A stretch of DNA of 64,000 bases from Desulfuribacillus stibiiarsenatis. Its GTDB lineage: Bacteria > Bacillota > Bacilli > Desulfuribacillales > Desulfuribacillaceae. The DNA lies in NCBI RefSeq assembly GCF_001742305.1, contig NZ_MJAT01000035.1, positions 124,001-188,000 on the forward strand. The letters are read 5' to 3'. The stretch's first letter is position 1, and every line of letters begins with the position of its first letter. Positions 61,167 through 64,000 of this stretch are shown here, in pieces. The translations under genes were made by a program, and so were the position numbers. A model generated the notes under the pieces. That model was not told the DNA's origin. It did not search any database and saw only the letters and a list, made by a program, of their open reading frames with translations.

Positions 61167-62066
61167 ATGTTAACTAATTCTATTGTAAGAATCGCTATAA
61201 TATCACTTATATCAGTAATCATTTTTACAGGTTGCGATTATAATACAGATGAAAATGTTGTTCCATTAACTTCAGAAGAGAACGAATATAGTAAAACAGA
61301 TTCTGATATCCATTTTGGGATTTATAATGAACTATCACCATTGCAGAATTATTTATTATATGATGAGTTGATTAAAGATTTTCAAAAAGTCACGAATTTA
61401 AGTACAAGCATTACTTTGAGAAAGAGTTATTCAGAGATCCATTCATTACTACAAGACCGTAAGTTGGATGTTGCGTACATTTATTTAAATGAAAGTATTT
61501 TAGAAGATTACCAAGAAAATTATACAATTTATTTTACTTCAGAATTACAATCGCAAATGAAATCTATCGTTGTGGTGAATCAAAACAGCAATATTAATAA
61601 TATTAGTGACTTGCAGAATCAGTTATTTAGTTATACAGAGCCGAATTCTTATAATAGCATGGCTTTTGATCAATATTTAGAAGGCTTAGGGCAAAGCAAG
61701 GAGGCTTTTTTTAAAAATTATTTTTACACGTTTTATGTAGACGAATCTGTATCCGTATTACATTCGGGAATTGTTAACGGCGTAGTTATTGACTCTCTAA
61801 ATTATGCGATTCTCTCAAATCATCATCAAGAATCACAAACGAAATCAACTGACTTGAACTTTCGTATTTTGCTAGAACTAGATTCAGCAATTAAGGAACC
61901 GGTATTGCTAATGCGAAATGATTTGAATGATGATATAAAAGATAAAGTGAAACGTTACTTTCGTCATTTTCCTGATAATGAGAAACAAAAAACAATAGGT
62001 ACCCGTCTTCATATAGCTTCTTTTAAAGAAGAAAAAATCAATGATAGGTTGATTAATAATGAATAA
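61167..62066 (+). CDS. PhnD-like binding lipoprotein, sensor partner (second triad)
   Basis: 299 residues from ATG 61167 (AAGAAGGTG, 8 nt spacing; ATG 61092 and 61161 are less likely). Lipobox IIFTGC near residue 21. The body is a periplasmic-binding fold of the PhnD type, more divergent than the 31.6 kb paralogue: FGIYNELSPLQNYLLYDELI, KLDVAYIYLNESILEDYQ, NSYNSMAFDQYLEGLG, NGVVIDSLNYAIL. It overlaps the kinase start by 8 bases, so it likely senses an extracellular ligand for that kinase. The adjacent selenoprotein operon is a possible target; the ligand is unknown. Confidence 0.75.
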   Translation: MLTNSIVRIAIISLISVIIFTGCDYNTDENVVPLTSEENEYSKTDSDIHFGIYNELSPLQNYLLYDELIKDFQKVTNLSTSITLRKSYSEIHSLLQDRKLDVAYIYLNESILEDYQENYTIYFTSELQSQMKSIVVVNQNSNINNISDLQNQLFSYTEPNSYNSMAFDQYLEGLGQSKEAFFKNYFYTFYVDESVSVLHSGIVNGVVIDSLNYAILSNHHQESQTKSTDLNFRILLELDSAIKEPVLLMRNDLNDDIKDKVKRYFRHFPDNEKQKTIGTRLHIASFKEEKINDRLINNE

Positions 62067-63504
62067 TAAGCTAGTTCCAATAAAAAAATTTCTAAATGAG
62101 TCATTGAATTTAAGTGGTAAACTTTTTGGAATCTACTTGATTCTTGCCGTGCTATTATCTCTATGGATAAGCTATTATACAGAATCCCTGCTAAAGGTTC
62201 ATTTGCAGAATCAATTAGAGGAGCAAGGGCACGCGATTGCTAAGAACATCGCAGATATAAGTGTGAATTATGTATTAACAGAGAATGTACACGGCCTAAA
62301 ACGACTATTACTAGAGCAAAAAGCGGCCAATTCAAATATAGAGTATATTCTAGTATTTGATTGGAATCTAGATTTATTTGCGCATAGTTTGCCTGTCAAT
62401 CCATCTAGTAAATTGTTAGAAGTAGATAATGAAAGTCTTCAAGTTATAAAAACAGATCGTGGGAATGTTTGGGAATTTGCGACACCAATTACAGAATACT
62501 ATGTTGGCACAGTACGGGTTGGGATTTCTGAAACAAAGCAACTTGGAATCGTCAAGACTATTTTATCAAACATATTAGTTAGTTTAATGATATTTTTCTT
62601 TATCTCAGCTATTGTTGTTACCTCTCTACACCGGATATTAACGAAACCGATTACCGAATTAGTTAAAGTTACACAAAACCTATCAAAGGGTAATTTCCAG
62701 TATCGTGTTCCTCACCACGATAAAAACGATGAGATGGGGGTACTTATTTCCTCATTTAACCAAATGATTGATGACTTAGAGAAATATAAAAAAGAAACAG
62801 ATAATTTAGAGAAAAAAAGAAGGTTACTGCTCGAAAAAATAATAAATTTACAAGAAGACGAGCGCAAAATTATTGCTATGGAACTCCATGATGAGACAGG
62901 TCAATCTCTGACAGGTGTAAAATTAAATCTGAAATCTTTGGAACAGTCAGTAGAAGACCCAATAATAAAAGAACAAGTGGCAAAACTTCACACTCAAGTC
63001 TCGCAATCGCTATCGAATATCCACGATTTGATTGTCGATATTGGACCTAGATATTTAGAAGGTGAGAACATCGGCAAGATTCTTGAAAGGTATGTGAACG
63101 ATTATCAGCAGCGATATAAGGTTCAAGTTTCCCTAGAATTAAAAGGAATAGTGGAAATAGAACTGGTTAATCAAGCTAAAGCATCCGTATTTCGAATTAT
63201 GCAAGAAGCGATGACAAACACAGCGAAATATGCGAAAGCTACAGAATTATTCATTTCATTGCAAGTTATAAAAACGCATCTTTTACTCATTATTGAAGAT
63301 AACGGAGTCGGATTTGAGGCAGAGAAAGAATTTTCAAAAATGAGCTCTAGTAAAAACATGGGGCTTTTTAGCATGAAGGAACGAGCGGCACTATTAGGTG
63401 GAACTTTCCTTGTTGAATCTGTTATTGGAGAAGGTACAACGGTATATGTTCGAATACCCTTAACTGAGGTGATAATTAATGATACGCATACTGCTAGCGG
63501 ATGA
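62059..63504 (+). CDS. Sensor histidine kinase, NarX/LiaS type (second triad)
   Basis: 481 residues. Membrane helices near 20-42 and 170-195 flank an extracytoplasmic domain; HAMP follows (HRILTKPITELVKVTQNLSKGNF), then a coiled linker, the HisKA_3 motif with phospho-acceptor in MELHDETGQSLTGVKLNLKSL and the ATPase domain (EDNGVGFEAE, NMGLFSMKERA). Unlike the 32.5 kb kinase it has no GAF domain. The start overlaps the binding-protein gene and the end overlaps the regulator gene by 26 bases. Confidence 0.92.
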   Translation: MNNKLVPIKKFLNESLNLSGKLFGIYLILAVLLSLWISYYTESLLKVHLQNQLEEQGHAIAKNIADISVNYVLTENVHGLKRLLLEQKAANSNIEYILVFDWNLDLFAHSLPVNPSSKLLEVDNESLQVIKTDRGNVWEFATPITEYYVGTVRVGISETKQLGIVKTILSNILVSLMIFFFISAIVVTSLHRILTKPITELVKVTQNLSKGNFQYRVPHHDKNDEMGVLISSFNQMIDDLEKYKKETDNLEKKRRLLLEKIINLQEDERKIIAMELHDETGQSLTGVKLNLKSLEQSVEDPIIKEQVAKLHTQVSQSLSNIHDLIVDIGPRYLEGENIGKILERYVNDYQQRYKVQVSLELKGIVEIELVNQAKASVFRIMQEAMTNTAKYAKATELFISLQVIKTHLLLIIEDNGVGFEAEKEFSKMSSSKNMGLFSMKERAALLGGTFLVESVIGEGTTVYVRIPLTEVIINDTHTASG

Positions 63505-64000
63505 CCATAATTTAGTACGTTCAGGTTTGAAAATTCTATTAGACCAAGTAGAGAATTTTAAAGTTGTAGGAGAAGCGGAGAACGGAGAAGAAGTAATACA
63601 GCTATTAAAAGAAACACATCCAGATATCGTATTGCTAGACATCAATATGCCTGAAAAGAACGGGTATGAAACTCTTAAAGCAATACGCGGACACGATTCT
63701 ACTATAAAAATTATGATGCTAACTATGTATAGTGATCAAGATTTTTTAGTGAAGGCAATTGAGTTAGGGGCAAATGGCTATGTATTGAAAAAAGCTCCTG
63801 AAGAAGAACTGATTTTTGCCATCAAAAAAATTATGAGAGAAGGCTCTTATGTCGATAATAGTCTTGCTCAAACGTTTGTTCACGCGATGGTAAATAAAAC
63901 GAAAACTCCGAAACGCGAAATAAAAGAGAAGAATGAACTTACGAAAAGAGAAAAAGAAGTATTGCAATTAGTTGTTAATGGCGCAACTGATAAGGAAGTA
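63479..64000 (+). CDS. NarL/FixJ-family response regulator (cut by window end)
   Basis: The first 174 residues are present; the window ends inside the HTH. Receiver domain: RILLADDHNLVRSG, phospho-acceptor D in VLLDINMPEKNGY, lysine in VLKKAP; LuxR-type HTH begins LTKREKEVLQLVVNGATDKEV. GAGGTGAT precedes ATG 63479. It completes the second binding-protein/kinase/regulator triad and probably controls a nearby operon such as the MFS/selenoprotein/DUF5714 genes. Confidence 0.92.
   Translation, partial: MIRILLADDHNLVRSGLKILLDQVENFKVVGEAENGEEVIQLLKETHPDIVLLDINMPEKNGYETLKAIRGHDSTIKIMMLTMYSDQDFLVKAIELGANGYVLKKAPEEELIFAIKKIMREGSYVDNSLAQTFVHAMVNKTKTPKREIKEKNELTKREKEVLQLVVNGATDKEV

Noticed and set aside
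1-64000. tRNA, rRNA, insertion sequences, integrases, prophage
   Set aside because: No cloverleaf, rRNA segment, transposase or integrase sequence was recognised by eye; a tRNAscan or ISfinder run would be needed to be certain.

Overview
The window looks like the chromosome of an AT-rich, low-GC Gram-positive bacterium (Bacillota) that respires anaerobically. The support is: strong AGGAGG-type ribosome sites with many TTG and GTG starts, lipoproteins instead of periplasmic proteins, a CtsR-type operator on clpB, a 5TM/sporulation-kinase-like sensor, and a Tat-exported molybdenum/tungsten oxidoreductase. Gene content resembles oxyanion-respiring, selenium-using anaerobes such as Desulfuribacillus; that assignment is inference from memory, not a database match.

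Layout. 1-4 kb: 3' end of tex, a DNA methylase with an N-terminal HTH, an amidohydrolase. 4-12.3 kb: four signalling genes in one run (REC-GGDEF-EAL, two hybrid kinases ending in HPt, REC-phosphatase). 12.4-15.6 kb: small membrane protein and clpB under a CtsR-type promoter. 15.8-18.2 kb: tungstate transporter tupABC. 18.3-21.5 kb: a UGA-containing thioredoxin-like lipoprotein (minus strand), a DUF2325 protein behind two Fur-type boxes, a cheY-like gene, a K+ transporter. 21.7-25.3 kb: molybdate transporter modABC and a convergent HTH/periplasmic-binding-fold regulator. 25.9-35.0 kb: a respiratory reductase operon (diheme lipoprotein, four-cluster Fe-S subunit, molybdopterin catalytic subunit, TorD-like chaperone, polyferredoxin) followed by its likely sensor triad (PhnD-like binding protein, NarX-type kinase, NarL-type regulator). 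The operon is bracketed by direct repeats made from the 3' end of a rhodanese gene. 35.1-40.1 kb: rhodanese lipoprotein, then a selenium-trafficking-like set (C_GCAxxG_C_C protein, class V aminotransferase, DUF3343, YedF-like) and an activase/double-cubane protein pair. 40.3-48.4 kb: a counterpart of the E. coli ydjXYZ-ynjBCDF gene set. 48.7-52.6 kb: sulfate-type ABC transporter. 52.8-57.5 kb: a broken and an intact sensor kinase, glycerophosphodiesterase, asparagine synthetase. 57.8-64 kb: MFS transporter, a second UGA-containing gene (TDT/TsoY-like membrane protein), a DUF5714 protein, and a second binding-protein/kinase/regulator triad cut by the window end.

How it fits together. Tungstate and molybdate importers supply metal for the exported reductase; its five-gene operon and adjacent sensor triad suggest regulation by an external oxyanion. 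Two in-frame UGA codons, each followed at 16-18 nt by a small stem-loop, together with YedF/DUF3343/aminotransferase genes, indicate that the organism makes selenoproteins. Sulfate-type transport, rhodanese and the ydj/ynj module add a sulfur/selenium theme. No rRNA, tRNA, CRISPR array, transposase or phage gene was recognised.
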